This document shows, piece by piece, positions 42,871 through 52,685 of a DNA stretch of 64,000 nucleotides. The translations under genes and the position numbers were made by a program. Origin of the DNA: Tardiphaga sp. Its GTDB lineage: Bacteria > Pseudomonadota > Alphaproteobacteria > Rhizobiales > Xanthobacteraceae. The DNA lies in assembly GCA_030147505.1 (NCBI GenBank), contig JASBVG010000005.1:42869-106868 (forward strand). Reading direction: 5' to 3'. The notes under the pieces were generated by a model, which was not told where the DNA came from, ran no database searches, and saw nothing but the letters and a program-made list of their open reading frames with translations. Numbering within the stretch: the first letter of the stretch is position 1; each line of letters starts with the position of its first letter.

Positions 42871-43308
42871 TCACCCGTGCGAGTGCCCCTTCTTGCCGCC
42901 CGCTTTCTTGCCCGTCGGCATCATCACCACGCGTCCATGCTTCACCCCGCGCTCCGCGATGATGTGATCCGCGAAGTGTTGCACCTGATCGCCCGGGCCA
43001 CGCAGCGCAGTTACTTCCATGCAGTTGTCGTGGTCGAGATGCACATGCAGCGTCGCCAGCGCGAGGTCATGGTGATGATGATAGGTGTCGACCAGCCGGC
43101 GTGACAGGTCGCGCTGGGCATGATCGTAGACATAGACGAGGGCAGCTACGCAGTCGCCGGACTTGCCTTGCTTTTGTGCAGTCTGCTGCATTCCTGCCCG
43201 GGTCAGGTCGCGGATCGCTTCGGAGCGGTTTTGATAGCCGCGTTCGGTGATCAGCGCGTCGAGATCTTCCATCAATTCATCGTCGAGCGTGATCGTAATG
43301 CGCTGCAT
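42871..43308 (-). CDS. nikR: nickel-responsive regulator NikR
   Basis: 145 aa. N-terminal ribbon-helix-helix (MQRITITLDDELMEDLDALI, then YQNRSEAIRDL) and C-terminal ACT-like Ni domain. The high-affinity Ni site is complete: His77 in YHHHHDL, His88 and His90 in TLHVHLDH, Cys96 in DNCME, matching E. coli NikR His76/87/89/Cys95. The tail GKKAGGKKGHSHG adds His. Divergent from a TonB receptor with a perfect NikR operator between them; autoregulation is likely because the site is 18 bp upstream of its start. Confidence 0.96.
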   Translation of the reverse strand: MQRITITLDDELMEDLDALITERGYQNRSEAIRDLTRAGMQQTAQKQGKSGDCVAALVYVYDHAQRDLSRRLVDTYHHHHDLALATLHVHLDHDNCMEVTALRGPGDQVQHFADHIIAERGVKHGRVVMMPTGKKAGGKKGHSHG

Positions 43309-43325
43309 CTCTCGCCTCCGGAAAA

Positions 43326-43353
43326 GTATGATGATTGATTGACATCGTCATAC
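43326..43353. promoter_or_regulatory. NikR operator
   Basis: GTATGA (43326-43331), 16-bp spacer, TCATAC (43348-43353): exactly the E. coli nik-operator consensus. Located 18 bp upstream of nikR and 106 bp upstream of the TonB receptor, so it can control both. Confidence 0.92.
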
Positions 43354-43458
43354 TCGCCTGCCAGTTTTTCGGACCATATTGGGTTGCAACATAGCCTGTC
43401 GGCCGCCGCGGCGGGACTGTTGTTTCGTATCTGCCGGATATCCGCTGGGGGCGGTGTA

Positions 43459-45753
43459 ATGAAGCGAATGTCTCGCGATCTGTCGCTGGTCGCGGCCGTC
43501 ATGTTGATATCTGCCGAGGCGATGGCGCAAGGCACGACGACTCTTGCGCCGGTCGAAGTCGAGGCGCCGAAGCCGCGCGTCGTGGCGCCTGCCAGGCACG
43601 CCGGATCAACAGCGCAGGGCCGCCGAGCGGCGCGTCGTGCCGCTCCTCCCGTCGCTGCGGCCAGCGGTGCCGGCGCCGCCAATCCTGGCGCCAATGTCGC
43701 GCTGCTCCCGGTCGGCGCGGCCAGCGAAAAGAATATCAGCGGCGCCGACGTCAACGCGCGTCCGTTGTCACGGCCCGTCGAGGCGCTGGAAGTCGCGCCG
43801 GGCCTGATCATCACCCAGCACTCGGGCGACGGCAAAGCCAATCAGTATTTCCTGCGCGGCGTGAACCTCGATCACGGCACCGATCTGGCGATCACCATCG
43901 ACGGCATGCCGGTGAACATGCGCACCCATGGTCACGGGCAGGGTTATGCCGATCTGAACTTCCTGATCCCGGAGCTGATCAGCGTCGTCAATGTCCGCAA
44001 GGGCCCGTATTTCGCCGACGAGGGCGACTTCTCGTCGGTCGGCGCCATCCATGTCAGCCTGATCGATAGCGTTGCACGGACCATGGCGTCCATCACCACT
44101 GGCAGCTTCGGCTACAATCGCGCCTTCGGCGTCACCTCGGGCAAGGCGGGTGACGGCAATCTGCTGGTTGCCGCGGAAGCCAATATCTACAACGGTCCGT
44201 GGGACGATCCCGACAAGCTCAAGAAGATCAATGCCGTCGTCCGCTACAGTCAGGGGACGCCCGACAATGGCTTCTCGCTGACCGGCATGGCCTACGCCAA
44301 TCGCTGGAATTCCACCGATCAGGTGCCGTTGCGCGCCATCAGCTCCGGCCAGATCGGCCTCTATGGCGCGCTCGATCCGACCGACGGGGGCAATGCCGAG
44401 CGTTTCTCTATCTCCGGCCGCTACCGCGCCGATGACAGCACGAGCGCGACCAAGGTCGATTTCTACGCCATCAAAAGCAAACTCAATCTCTGGAACAATT
44501 TTACGTTTTTCCTGAGCGATCCCGAGAATGGCGACCAGTTTCACCAGCATGATGACCGCGTGCTCGGCGGCATCAATGCCTCGCATACCTTCAAGGGATA
44601 TTTCGGCGGCTTTCGCACCGAGACCGAGATCGGCGTACAGAGCCGTTACGATAATATCAATGTCAGTCTCAGCAATACCGTTCGCCGGGAGTTTCTCTCC
44701 ACGACGCGCAGCGATCTCGTGAAGGAAGCCAGCGCCGGCATCTTCGTGCAGAACACCACCTGGTGGACGGACTGGCTGCGCAGCAATGTCGGCTGGCGCG
44801 GCGACTACTACAATGCATCAGTCAATTCGCTGTTCAACGCGGCCAATTCCGGCACGGCCAATGCGACGATCGGCAGTCCGAAAGCGGGGCTCGTGTTTGG
44901 GCCTTTCGCCAAGACCGAGCTGTTCGTGAATGCCGGCGAGGGCTTTCACAGCAATGACGCGCGCGGCGTGACCATCAAGGAGTCGCCCTCCGACGGCGCG
45001 CCGGTGGATTCGTCGCCATTCCTGGTGAAGACGCGCGGCGCCGAGGTCGGCCTGCGCACAAAACTCATTCCCGGCCTCACCAGCTCCATCGCGCTGTTCA
45101 CGCTGGAATCGGCTTCCGAGATACTCTTCGTCGGTGATGCCGGCGACACGGAAGCGAGCCGCCCGAGCCGCCGCGTCGGCTTCGAATGGACTAACGACTA
45201 CAGGCCGACGTCGTGGCTCAGCCTCGAGGCCGATCTCGCCATGACGCGCGCGCGTTTCCGCGGCAGCAACGCCGATCAGGCTGCCGCCTATGCCGAGCTC
45301 GACGGCTATCCGGCCACGCAGATCGGCAATGCCCCCGGCAATTACATTCCCGGCGCGCCCAATATGATCGCCTCGGCCGGCATTAGGCTCGGCGAGGCCA
45401 AAGGCTGGTTTGGCGCGCTGCGTTATCGCTATTTCGGTCCGCGTCCGCTCACCGAGGACGCCGCCTTCATCTCGCCGGCGACGGGTCTGTTGAACGGCCA
45501 GGTCGGCTATCGTTTCGACAATGGCTGGCGCGTCCAGCTTGACGCGTTCAACATCCTCAACAGCAAGTCCGACCAGATCACTTATGCCTATGGTTCTTTG
45601 CTGAAAACGGATTCGTTGTTCAGCGCCTGCTTCCCACCGGGCGGCGGTGCACCCACGGCTCCTGCTGCGGTCTGTCAGGTCGGCGTCATGGACCGCGTGT
45701 TGCATCCGGTCGAACCGCTTGCCTTGCGCGTGACCCTGGCGGGCGCATTCTGA
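43459..45753 (+). CDS. TonB-dependent outer membrane receptor, predicted nickel uptake
   Basis: 764 aa. Signal peptide MKRMSRDLSLVAAVMLISAEAMA, an Ala/Pro-rich linker, plug domain (RPVEALEVAPGLIITQHSGDG, QYFLRGVNLDHGTDLAITIDG, residues about 105-215) and a 22-strand barrel ending in the C-terminal Phe (VTLAGAF). A His-rich plug loop MRTHGHGQGYADLN and FHQHDDRV are possible metal contacts. NikR operator and nikR next door argue for nickel (or a nickel complex) as substrate and for repression by nickel. The upstream in-frame extension covers the operator and was rejected. Confidence 0.9.
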   Translation: MKRMSRDLSLVAAVMLISAEAMAQGTTTLAPVEVEAPKPRVVAPARHAGSTAQGRRAARRAAPPVAAASGAGAANPGANVALLPVGAASEKNISGADVNARPLSRPVEALEVAPGLIITQHSGDGKANQYFLRGVNLDHGTDLAITIDGMPVNMRTHGHGQGYADLNFLIPELISVVNVRKGPYFADEGDFSSVGAIHVSLIDSVARTMASITTGSFGYNRAFGVTSGKAGDGNLLVAAEANIYNGPWDDPDKLKKINAVVRYSQGTPDNGFSLTGMAYANRWNSTDQVPLRAISSGQIGLYGALDPTDGGNAERFSISGRYRADDSTSATKVDFYAIKSKLNLWNNFTFFLSDPENGDQFHQHDDRVLGGINASHTFKGYFGGFRTETEIGVQSRYDNINVSLSNTVRREFLSTTRSDLVKEASAGIFVQNTTWWTDWLRSNVGWRGDYYNASVNSLFNAANSGTANATIGSPKAGLVFGPFAKTELFVNAGEGFHSNDARGVTIKESPSDGAPVDSSPFLVKTRGAEVGLRTKLIPGLTSSIALFTLESASEILFVGDAGDTEASRPSRRVGFEWTNDYRPTSWLSLEADLAMTRARFRGSNADQAAAYAELDGYPATQIGNAPGNYIPGAPNMIASAGIRLGEAKGWFGALRYRYFGPRPLTEDAAFISPATGLLNGQVGYRFDNGWRVQLDAFNILNSKSDQITYAYGSLLKTDSLFSACFPPGGGAPTAPAAVCQVGVMDRVLHPVEPLALRVTLAGAF

Positions 45754-45832
45754 CTTTGCCGCAGCGCAGCTTGCGGTAACGCCTGCCGCGTATCATCATT
45801 GCCCCCAACGATAAAATCGGCGGGAGGATGAG

Positions 45833-46936
45833 ATGCATGCGCGCAGGGCACTTCATCGGATCGGGATGGCCGTCGCCATATTTGCGGGGGCCGCAATGAG
45901 CCCGGCCACGGCCGCCACCTTCGTCTATGTCGGCAATGCCGACAGCCAGGACATCAGCGTCCTCGAATTGAAATCGAATGGCGATCTGTCCGCTGTCGAG
46001 ACCGTCAAGGTGCCAGGGCCGGAAAAGCCGGGCGGCTCGCTGCCGCTGGCGATCAGTCCCGAGAAGCACCGGCTCTATGCCGCCCTGCGTAACGAACCAT
46101 ATACGGCTGTGACCTTCGACATCGACGCCAAGACCGGAAAGCTGAAACTGGTCGGCCCGGGACCGCTGGCGGACTCGATGGCCTATATCGCTATCGATCG
46201 CACCGGCCGCTTTCTGCTCGGTGCCAGCTATGGCGGCAACAAGGTGACGGTGAGTGCGATCGGCCCCAATGGGGTGATCGCTCCGCCGGAGCAGGTGGTG
46301 AATACCCAGCCCAATGCCCATGCCATCATCGTCGATCCCACCAATCGCTTTGTGCTGCATACCAGCCTCGGCGGCGATGTCGTTTATCAGCAGAAATTCG
46401 ACGCGAAGGCCGGCAAGCTCACGCCCAACGATCCGCCGACCGTGAGCGTGAAGGCCAAGGGTGGTCCCCGCCATCTGGTGTTCTCGCCGGACAGGAAGTT
46501 CGTCTATCTGCTCAACGAACTCGATGCCGCGATCTACGTCTTCCCGTGGGACGCGAAGACAGGGACGCTGATGAAAGAAGTGCAGGTCGCGAGCGCATTG
46601 CCGAAAGGTTTTGACGGCAAGCCATGGGCGGCCGATATCCATCTGACGCCGGATGGCAAATATCTCTATGCCTCGGAGCGCACCAGCAACACGCTGGCCG
46701 CCTTCGGCGTCGATCCGAAGACAGGTACGCTGAGCGCGATCGGCTCCTATCCAACGGCAAAACAGCCACGCGGTTTCGCCATCGATCCGTCCGGCCGCTA
46801 TCTGCTCGCGGTCGGGCAGCTGTCCAACAGCATGATCAGCTACACTATCGACAAGAAGACCGGCGCTTTGGCCAAGCTGGCGGAAACGCCGATGGGGAAG
46901 AATCCGAACTGGGTAGAGATCGTCGCGCTGCCGTAA
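45833..46936 (+). CDS. exported lactonase family protein (6-phosphogluconolactonase-like beta-propeller)
   Basis: 367 aa. An N-terminal signal peptide (HRIGMAVAIFAGAAMSPATAA) precedes a seven-bladed propeller of the Pgl/YbhE type: FVYVGNADSQDISVLEL, PNAHAIIVDPTNRFV, GGPRHLVFSPDRKFVYLLNE, GYPLAISPE-like repeats and AADIHLTPDGKYLYASERTSN. Cytosolic Pgl hydrolyses 6-phosphogluconolactone; an exported version more likely acts on another lactone or has a binding role. Upstream of it, GGGAGGATGAG gives a good ribosome site. Confidence 0.87.
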   Translation: MHARRALHRIGMAVAIFAGAAMSPATAATFVYVGNADSQDISVLELKSNGDLSAVETVKVPGPEKPGGSLPLAISPEKHRLYAALRNEPYTAVTFDIDAKTGKLKLVGPGPLADSMAYIAIDRTGRFLLGASYGGNKVTVSAIGPNGVIAPPEQVVNTQPNAHAIIVDPTNRFVLHTSLGGDVVYQQKFDAKAGKLTPNDPPTVSVKAKGGPRHLVFSPDRKFVYLLNELDAAIYVFPWDAKTGTLMKEVQVASALPKGFDGKPWAADIHLTPDGKYLYASERTSNTLAAFGVDPKTGTLSAIGSYPTAKQPRGFAIDPSGRYLLAVGQLSNSMISYTIDKKTGALAKLAETPMGKNPNWVEIVALP

Positions 46937-46939
46937 AAG

Positions 46940-48178
46940 CTATCCCTTCGCTCGCGTCACATTTGCGATCCGCTCCGGCACGCCAAATTCCTTGCGGCAT
47001 ATATCGGCGAGCACCGCGATCCCTTCGCGGATTTCCTCATGCGTGGGGCTGGCGAAGCAGATCCTGATGCGGCTGTGCGCATAGGCCTTGTCCACCGACC
47101 ATTCCGGCCCCGGATTGATCGACACGCCCGCTTTCAGCGCCGCCTGATAGAGTTGCATGGCGTCCACATTGTCGGGCAGCTTCACCCACAGGAAGATGCC
47201 GCCCTTCGGCTCCTCGAATTCCGCCGCCGTGCCGAACTGCTCGTTGAGCGCGTCCATCAGGGTGTCCAGCTTGGCGCGCAGCCCGCGCCTGGCTTTCGGC
47301 ACATGCGTCGCGAAATGTGGCACGCAGTATTCCGCCAGCACCATCTGCTCCAGCGCGCCGGAGCCCGCATCGGTCTTCAGCGCCAGCATGCGCGACATGA
47401 TCTCCCACGGCGCCACGATGAAGCCGACGCGCAGGGCAGGGGCGATCGATTTCGAGAACGAGCCGATATGGATCACGCTGCCGCTCGTATCCAGCGCATG
47501 GATCGCGGGCGGACGCTCCCCGGTCCAGACCAGGTCCGCATAACAGTCGTCCTCGAACACCGGCACGCCATACTGCGCCGACAGCGCCAGCAGCTCGCGG
47601 CGGCGGCTTTCCGGCATGATGGTCGCGGTCGGGTTCTGCACTGTCGGGATCGTGTAGATATATTTCGGCCGGACGCCCCTGGCCTTGAGCTGCGCCAGCG
47701 CCGCGGCGAGCGCGTCCATCCGCATGCCGTCCCGATCGAGCGGAATGCCGACGATCTCGACACCGAGCCGGGTCAGCCGGTTGATCGAGCCCTGATAACA
47801 GTCCTGCTCGATGATCACGGTGTCGCCTTTGGCGAGCAGTGCGTGATTGACGAGATCCAGTGCCTGCAGCGAGCCCGATACCATCAGGATGTCATCCGCC
47901 GTGCACGTCATGCCGGCATCGCGCTTGAGCTTGCCGGCGATGAAATTGCGCAGCGGCAGATAGCCCTGGGGCCCGCTCGCCAGTCCGTAGGTCGCCAGCG
48001 TATGACCCTCGCGGGTCAGCACGGCGTCGGCTGCCGCCTTGAGGTCCGCCACCGGAACCTGTTCGGCGTCGTTATTGCCGCCGACGAAACTGTATTTGGC
48101 CAGCCCGGTCCATTTGGCGGCTGCCGCCGGCAGGCCGGCGGGTAAAAGCGGCGCGTAGTCGAACCGTGCTGATGTCAT
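46940..48178 (-). CDS. PLP-dependent aminotransferase, class I/II (2-aminoadipate aminotransferase / MocR-like catalytic fold)
   Basis: 412 aa, no DNA-binding domain. The fold-type I features are YGLASGPQGYLPLRNFIA, VSGSLQALDLVNHALL, YTIPTVQNPTATIMPE (Asn contacting PLP), FEDDCYADLVW, and Schiff-base lysine in HIGSFSKSIAPALRVGF. C-terminal RIRICFAS holds the carboxylate-binding Arg. This wording is that of LysN/ARO8-like transaminases with broad aromatic, 2-aminoadipate or branched-chain activity. Converges with the lactonase gene, 3 bp apart. Confidence 0.9.
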   Translation of the reverse strand: MTSARFDYAPLLPAGLPAAAAKWTGLAKYSFVGGNNDAEQVPVADLKAAADAVLTREGHTLATYGLASGPQGYLPLRNFIAGKLKRDAGMTCTADDILMVSGSLQALDLVNHALLAKGDTVIIEQDCYQGSINRLTRLGVEIVGIPLDRDGMRMDALAAALAQLKARGVRPKYIYTIPTVQNPTATIMPESRRRELLALSAQYGVPVFEDDCYADLVWTGERPPAIHALDTSGSVIHIGSFSKSIAPALRVGFIVAPWEIMSRMLALKTDAGSGALEQMVLAEYCVPHFATHVPKARRGLRAKLDTLMDALNEQFGTAAEFEEPKGGIFLWVKLPDNVDAMQLYQAALKAGVSINPGPEWSVDKAYAHSRIRICFASPTHEEIREGIAVLADICRKEFGVPERIANVTRAKG

Positions 48179-48327
48179 GAACGTGGTCTCCCTCGATTGA
48201 TCTTGTCATCTTCGGGCCGCCTCGTTGGACGGCCCGCGGTGTCGGTCTGGATAGGCGGATTTATCCCTTTGCCCTCACGCGCCGCACCATTACAGTGCCG
48301 CCGCGAAAGCTAAGTTTTGGCAGGGGC

Positions 48328-50055
48328 ATGCACGACCTTATCCGCGATATCACCCTATGTATCCTGTTTGCATGGGCCATCGGGCTGGCGGCGCATTTCT
48401 TCCGGCAACCCCTGATTCTTGCTTATCTGGTCGCCGGCTTCGTGATCGGACCCTATGGCAGCGGGTGGGTCAAGTCGGACGAGTCGGTCTCGACCATCTC
48501 CGAACTCGGCCTGATCTTCATGCTGTTCATGATCGGCCTCGAGATCGATCTGAAGAAGATCATCCGCGCTGGTAAGGTCATCCTGATTGCCGCGGGGGCG
48601 CAGCTTGTGGGCGGCTGCGTGCTTGGCGCCGCCTTCTTCGTGGCGATCGGCCTGAAGCTCGGCGGCGGCGGTTTCGATGCGTTGTATCTGGCGGTCGCCT
48701 GCGCGCTGTCCTCGACGGTGGTGATCGTCAAGGTGCTCTACGAGAAGCGCGAGCTAGACACGCTGCCCGGCCGCATCACCCTCGGCATCCTGGTGCTGCA
48801 GGATATCTTTGCCATCCTGTTCCTGGCGGTGCAGCCGAGCCTCGACAATCTGCAGGTTGGCGTGGTGCTGCTGTCGTTCCTGCGCGTCGGCGCGCTCGTC
48901 GCGACCGCGCTGATCCTGAGCCGCTACGTGCTGCCGCCGCTGTTCCACCAGATCGCGCGGCAGCCGGAACTGGTGATGCTCGGGGCGCTGGCCTGGTGTT
49001 TCCTGATCGGCGAAATCGCCGAGCGCCTGCATCTGTCGCGCGAGATGGGCTCGCTCGTCGCGGGCGTCGCGCTCTCGACCTTCCCCTACGCGCTGGATGT
49101 CACCGCCAAGGTGACGACGCTGCGGGACTTCTTCATCACGCTGTTCTTCGTCGGTGTCGGCATGACGATTCCGGTGCCGGGTCTCGCGACGGTGCAGCTC
49201 GCGCTGGTGATCGCCATCTTTGCCGTGGTCAGCCGGCTCGTCACCACCTTCACGCCGCTCTACATGATGAAGCAGGGCCTGCGCGCCAGTCTGTTGCCGG
49301 CGCTCAATCTGGCGCAGATCAGCGAATTCTCGCTGGTCGTGTTGCAGACGGGCATTGCCGCCAATCACATCACCAAGGAAACGTCGAGCGCAGCGTCCTT
49401 TGCTTTCGTCATCCTCGCGGTGCTCTCCACATTCGCCATGGTGCAGAGCGACCGGATCACCCGCTCGGCCATCCCGCTGCTCAAGCGCTTCGGGCTACGC
49501 GATCTCGATCACGGGCAAGGTGGCGAGACCGAGCATGCGGAGGGGCATGGCGCGTGCCGCCGCATCGTCATTCTCGGCTTCTTCCGCACGGCGTCCGCAT
49601 TGCTCAGCCAGATCGAGCGGGAGAACAAGGAATTGCTCGACCATATCAGTGTGGTCGACTTCAATCCGAACGTCTATCGGACGCTCGCGGCGCGCGGCCA
49701 GCACGTGGTCTATGGCGATATCAGCAATGTGGACACGCTCGTCCATGCCGGTGTCGGCAATGCCGAGATCATTATCCTGAGCGTACCGGACTCCCTGCTC
49801 AAAGGCGCCAATAACGAGAAGCTCGTGCGCCACGTCCGTTCGATCAATCCGACCGCCAAGATCATCTCCACGGCAGATCTGCTCAGCGACGTCGCGGACA
49901 TCTATGCCGCGGGCGCCGATTACGTCACCGTCACCCGCGTCAGCGACGCCCATGCGCTCTACGAGGTGATCGAGGCGGTGGACCAGGGGCTGCTGGAGGC
50001 CAAACGCGCAGAAATGGACACGCGGCTGGCGGAGCGACGGGAAGTGCTCCCCTAA
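48328..50055 (+). CDS. monovalent cation:proton antiporter, CPA2 family with TrkA-N domain
   Basis: 575 aa. About 12 membrane spans of the Na_H_Exchanger type (residues 1-390; LAYLVAGFVIGPYGSGWVK, ISELGLIFMLFMIGLEIDLKKI, ACALSSTVVIVKVLYEKREL) followed by a cytoplasmic TrkA-N Rossmann domain (RIVILGFFRTASALLSQI, VVDFNPNVYRTLAARGQHVVYGDISN). The domain order matches YbaL/KefB-type K+/H+ antiporters gated by nucleotide or metabolite. ATG at 48328 preceded by GGCAGGGG. No KefF/KefG partner nearby. Confidence 0.9.
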   Translation: MHDLIRDITLCILFAWAIGLAAHFFRQPLILAYLVAGFVIGPYGSGWVKSDESVSTISELGLIFMLFMIGLEIDLKKIIRAGKVILIAAGAQLVGGCVLGAAFFVAIGLKLGGGGFDALYLAVACALSSTVVIVKVLYEKRELDTLPGRITLGILVLQDIFAILFLAVQPSLDNLQVGVVLLSFLRVGALVATALILSRYVLPPLFHQIARQPELVMLGALAWCFLIGEIAERLHLSREMGSLVAGVALSTFPYALDVTAKVTTLRDFFITLFFVGVGMTIPVPGLATVQLALVIAIFAVVSRLVTTFTPLYMMKQGLRASLLPALNLAQISEFSLVVLQTGIAANHITKETSSAASFAFVILAVLSTFAMVQSDRITRSAIPLLKRFGLRDLDHGQGGETEHAEGHGACRRIVILGFFRTASALLSQIERENKELLDHISVVDFNPNVYRTLAARGQHVVYGDISNVDTLVHAGVGNAEIIILSVPDSLLKGANNEKLVRHVRSINPTAKIISTADLLSDVADIYAAGADYVTVTRVSDAHALYEVIEAVDQGLLEAKRAEMDTRLAERREVLP

Positions 50056-50192
50056 CCTCTTCCCGCGAGTGGGGGAGACGGCAAAAGCACCCGTTCCGCA
50101 CTGCGAACCCGCATGGCACCCCCCGTTTCCGCGCCTTGCACCGCTCCCCGCTCTGCGCCATATCACTGGCCACAACGAATGAGAGCATCCCG

Positions 50193-51284
50193 ATGGCCGA
50201 TCCGATTTCCGACGTTCTGAAGGCATTCGCCGCTGGCGAGATGGTCGTGGTCACCGATGACGACGATCGCGAAGGCGAAGGCGATCTGATCGTCGCGGCG
50301 TCATTCTGCACCCCGGAGAAGATGGCCTTCATCATCCGCCACACCTCCGGCATCGTCTGCGCACCGATCACCACCGAGGATGCCCGTCGTCTGCGGCTCG
50401 ATCCGATGGTGGTGAACAATGACAGCAATCACACCACCGCCTTCACGGTGTCCATCGACTACAAGCCGGACAACGGCACCGGCATTTCGGCCGAAGAGCG
50501 CGCCTCATGCTGCCGCGCGCTGACCAATCCCAATGCCGGCGCCAATGATTTTGCGCGCCCCGGTCACATCTTCCCGCTGATCGCCAAGGATGGCGGTGTG
50601 CTGATGCGCTCCGGCCATACGGAAGCGGCCGTCGATCTCTGCAAGATGTCCAATCTGCCGCCGGTCGGCGTCATCAGCGAATTGATGAACGACGACGGCT
50701 CGGTGATGAAGGGGCAGCAGGTCGTCGATTTCGCGGCGAAGCACAAGCTCAAGCATGTCACCATCGCCGACATGATCGCCTATCGGCAGGCGCGCGAGAA
50801 GCTCATCGAGCGTGTCTCGACCTTCACCACGGAAAGCCCGATCGGAACCCTGCAGGGCTATTCCTACCGCTCGCCTTTCGACCCGATCCATCACGTCGCC
50901 TTCGTCTATGGCAGCGTCGGCGATGGCAAGAATGTGCTGACCCGCTTCCACAAGCCGAACATCGTCCGCGACATGTTCGTGGGGCCGGCGAACATGAATG
51001 TGGTGCTGGAGCGCTTCAAGAAGAACGGCAGCGGTGTGCTGGTATATCTGCGCGATGGTGCCGCAGGTGTTCCCGTCGAGCCGCTCGACACGCCGAAGTC
51101 GGCCGAAGCCGACCGCAACCGGCAGTGGCGCGAGATCGGCGTCGGTGCGCAGATTTTGCGCGACCTCGGCGTCACCTCGATCCGTCATCTCACCTCGTCG
51201 ACCCATGACTACAAGGGCCTGTCGGGTTTTGGTATCGAGATTGCCTGCAACGAACAGCTTGATGGCGATAGTTCGAAGGCCTAA
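50193..51284 (+). CDS. ribB: 3,4-dihydroxy-2-butanone-4-phosphate synthase with degenerate GTP cyclohydrolase II domain
   Basis: 363 aa. The N-terminal 200 residues are a RibB domain that turns ribulose 5-phosphate into the four-carbon riboflavin precursor: DDDDREGEGDLIVAAS (acidic catalytic loop), PGHIFPLIAKDGGVLMRSGHTEAAVDL. The C-terminal part has the length of GCH II, but the zinc-binding Cys-x10-Cys-x-Cys motif is absent: the region around FVGPANMNVVLERFKKNG has no cysteine, so cyclohydrolase activity is unlikely. A separate ribA would be needed. ATG at 50193; no FMN riboswitch seen upstream. Confidence 0.88.
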   Translation: MADPISDVLKAFAAGEMVVVTDDDDREGEGDLIVAASFCTPEKMAFIIRHTSGIVCAPITTEDARRLRLDPMVVNNDSNHTTAFTVSIDYKPDNGTGISAEERASCCRALTNPNAGANDFARPGHIFPLIAKDGGVLMRSGHTEAAVDLCKMSNLPPVGVISELMNDDGSVMKGQQVVDFAAKHKLKHVTIADMIAYRQAREKLIERVSTFTTESPIGTLQGYSYRSPFDPIHHVAFVYGSVGDGKNVLTRFHKPNIVRDMFVGPANMNVVLERFKKNGSGVLVYLRDGAAGVPVEPLDTPKSAEADRNRQWREIGVGAQILRDLGVTSIRHLTSSTHDYKGLSGFGIEIACNEQLDGDSSKA

Positions 51285-51406
51285 AATAGTGCATTCCGCA
51301 TAGGTCAAGACCGCGTCCGCGGCGATTGCATATGTGAGACGTACACGCGCAGGCAAGGAAACAAAAAGCCTGTGCGCTGATCAGCCACGATATGAAAGGG
51401 ATTTCG

Positions 51407-52618
51407 ATGAGCGTTGCCGCCAGGGGTAAGGACAAGCCTGCTGCGAATTTTCAGTGGGACGATGCATTCCTGCTCGATGGGCAGCTCACCGAAGACGAGC
51501 GCATGATCCGCGACACGGCGCGCGCTTACGCCCAGGACAAGCTGCTGCCGCGCGTCACCGACGCCTATCTCAACGAGCACACCGATCGTGAGATCTTCAA
51601 CGAAATGGGCGAGCTCGGCCTGATCGGCGTGACGCTGCCGGAAGACTATGGCTGCGCCAATGCCAGCTACGTGGCCTACGGCCTGATCGCCCGCGAGATC
51701 GAGCGCGTGGACTCGGGCTATCGCTCGATGAATTCAGTGCAGTCGTCACTGGTGATGTATCCGATCTATGCCTATGGCAGCGAAGAACAGCGCAAGAAGT
51801 ATCTGCCCAAGCTCGCGACCGGTGAGTGGGTCGGCTGCTTCGGCCTCACCGAGCCCGATGCCGGCTCCGATCCCGGCGGCATGAAGACCCGCGCCGAGAA
51901 GGTGTCGGACGGCTACAAGCTGACCGGCTCGAAGATGTGGATCTCGAACGCGCCGATCGCCGATGTGTTCGTGGTGTGGGCAAAGTCTGCCGCGCACGAT
52001 AACCAGATCCGCGGCTTCGTACTCGAGAAGGGCATGAAAGGCCTGACCGCGCCGAAGGTCGGCGGCAAGCTGTCGCTGCGCGCCTCGATCACCGGCGAGA
52101 TCGTCATGGACGGCGTGATCGTTCCGGAAGAGAACCTGCTGCCCAACGTATCGGGCCTCAAGGGCCCGTTCGGCTGCCTCAACCGCGCCCGCTACGGCAT
52201 TTCCTGGGGCGTGCTCGGCGCTGCCGAGGACTGCATGGCCCGCGCCCGCCAATACACGCTGGATCGCAAGCAGTTCAACCGTCCGCTCGCCGCCACCCAG
52301 CTGGTGCAGAAGAAGCTCGCCGACATGCTGACCGAGATTTCGCTCGGCCTGCAGGGCTCGCTCCGAGTCGGACGCCTGATGGACGAGGGCAATTTCCACC
52401 CGGACATGATCTCGGTGGTGAAGCGCAACAATTGCGGCAAGGCCCTCGACATCGCCCGCATGGCCCGCGATATGCACGGCGGCAACGGCATCCAGATCGA
52501 ATATCAGGTGATGCGCCATGCGCAGAACCTGGAGACCGTGAACACCTATGAGGGCACGCATGATGTTCACGCGCTGATCCTCGGCCGTGCAATCACGGGT
52601 ATCCAGGCGTTCGGCTGA
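51407..52618 (+). CDS. gcdH: glutaryl-CoA dehydrogenase
   Basis: 403 aa. Oxidatively decarboxylates glutaryl-CoA to crotonyl-CoA in lysine, tryptophan and benzoate catabolism; electrons to ETF. The GcdH-specific segment [18 protein letters not shown] (with the glutarate-binding Arg) and catalytic Glu382 in [19 protein letters not shown] are both present, with [15 protein letters not shown] as FAD-binding segment. ATG at 51407 is preferred over 51392 because AAAGGG lies six bases before it. A strong terminator follows, so it is monocistronic. Confidence 0.95.
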   Translation: MSVAARGKDKPAANFQWDDAFLLDGQLTEDERMIRDTARAYAQDKLLPRVTDAYLNEHTDREIFNEMGELGLIGVTLPEDYGCANASYVAYGLIAREIERVDSGYRSMNSVQSSLVMYPIYAYGSEEQRKKYLPKLATGEWVGCFGLTEPDAGSDPGGMKTRAEKVSDGYKLTGSKMWISNAPIADVFVVWAKSAAHDNQIRGFVLEKGMKGLTAPKVGGKLSLRASITGEIVMDGVIVPEENLLPNVSGLKGPFGCLNRARYGISWGVLGAAEDCMARARQYTLDRKQFNRPLAATQLVQKKLADMLTEISLGLQGSLRVGRLMDEGNFHPDMISVVKRNNCGKALDIARMARDMHGGNGIQIEYQVMRHAQNLETVNTYEGTHDVHALILGRAITGIQAFG

Positions 52619-52640
52619 GCGCTGTTGGTTTCAAGTTGCG

Positions 52641-52666
52641 AAATGCCCGGCTTCGGCCGGGCATTT
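52641..52666 (+). terminator. intrinsic terminator of gcdH
   Basis: AAATGCCCGGC (52641-52651), TTCG tetraloop, GCCGGGCATTT (52656-52666) followed by TTCG. Perfect 11-bp stem, 22 bp after the gcdH stop. Confidence 0.9.
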
Positions 52667-52685
52667 TTCGTTTTGGCCACATATT

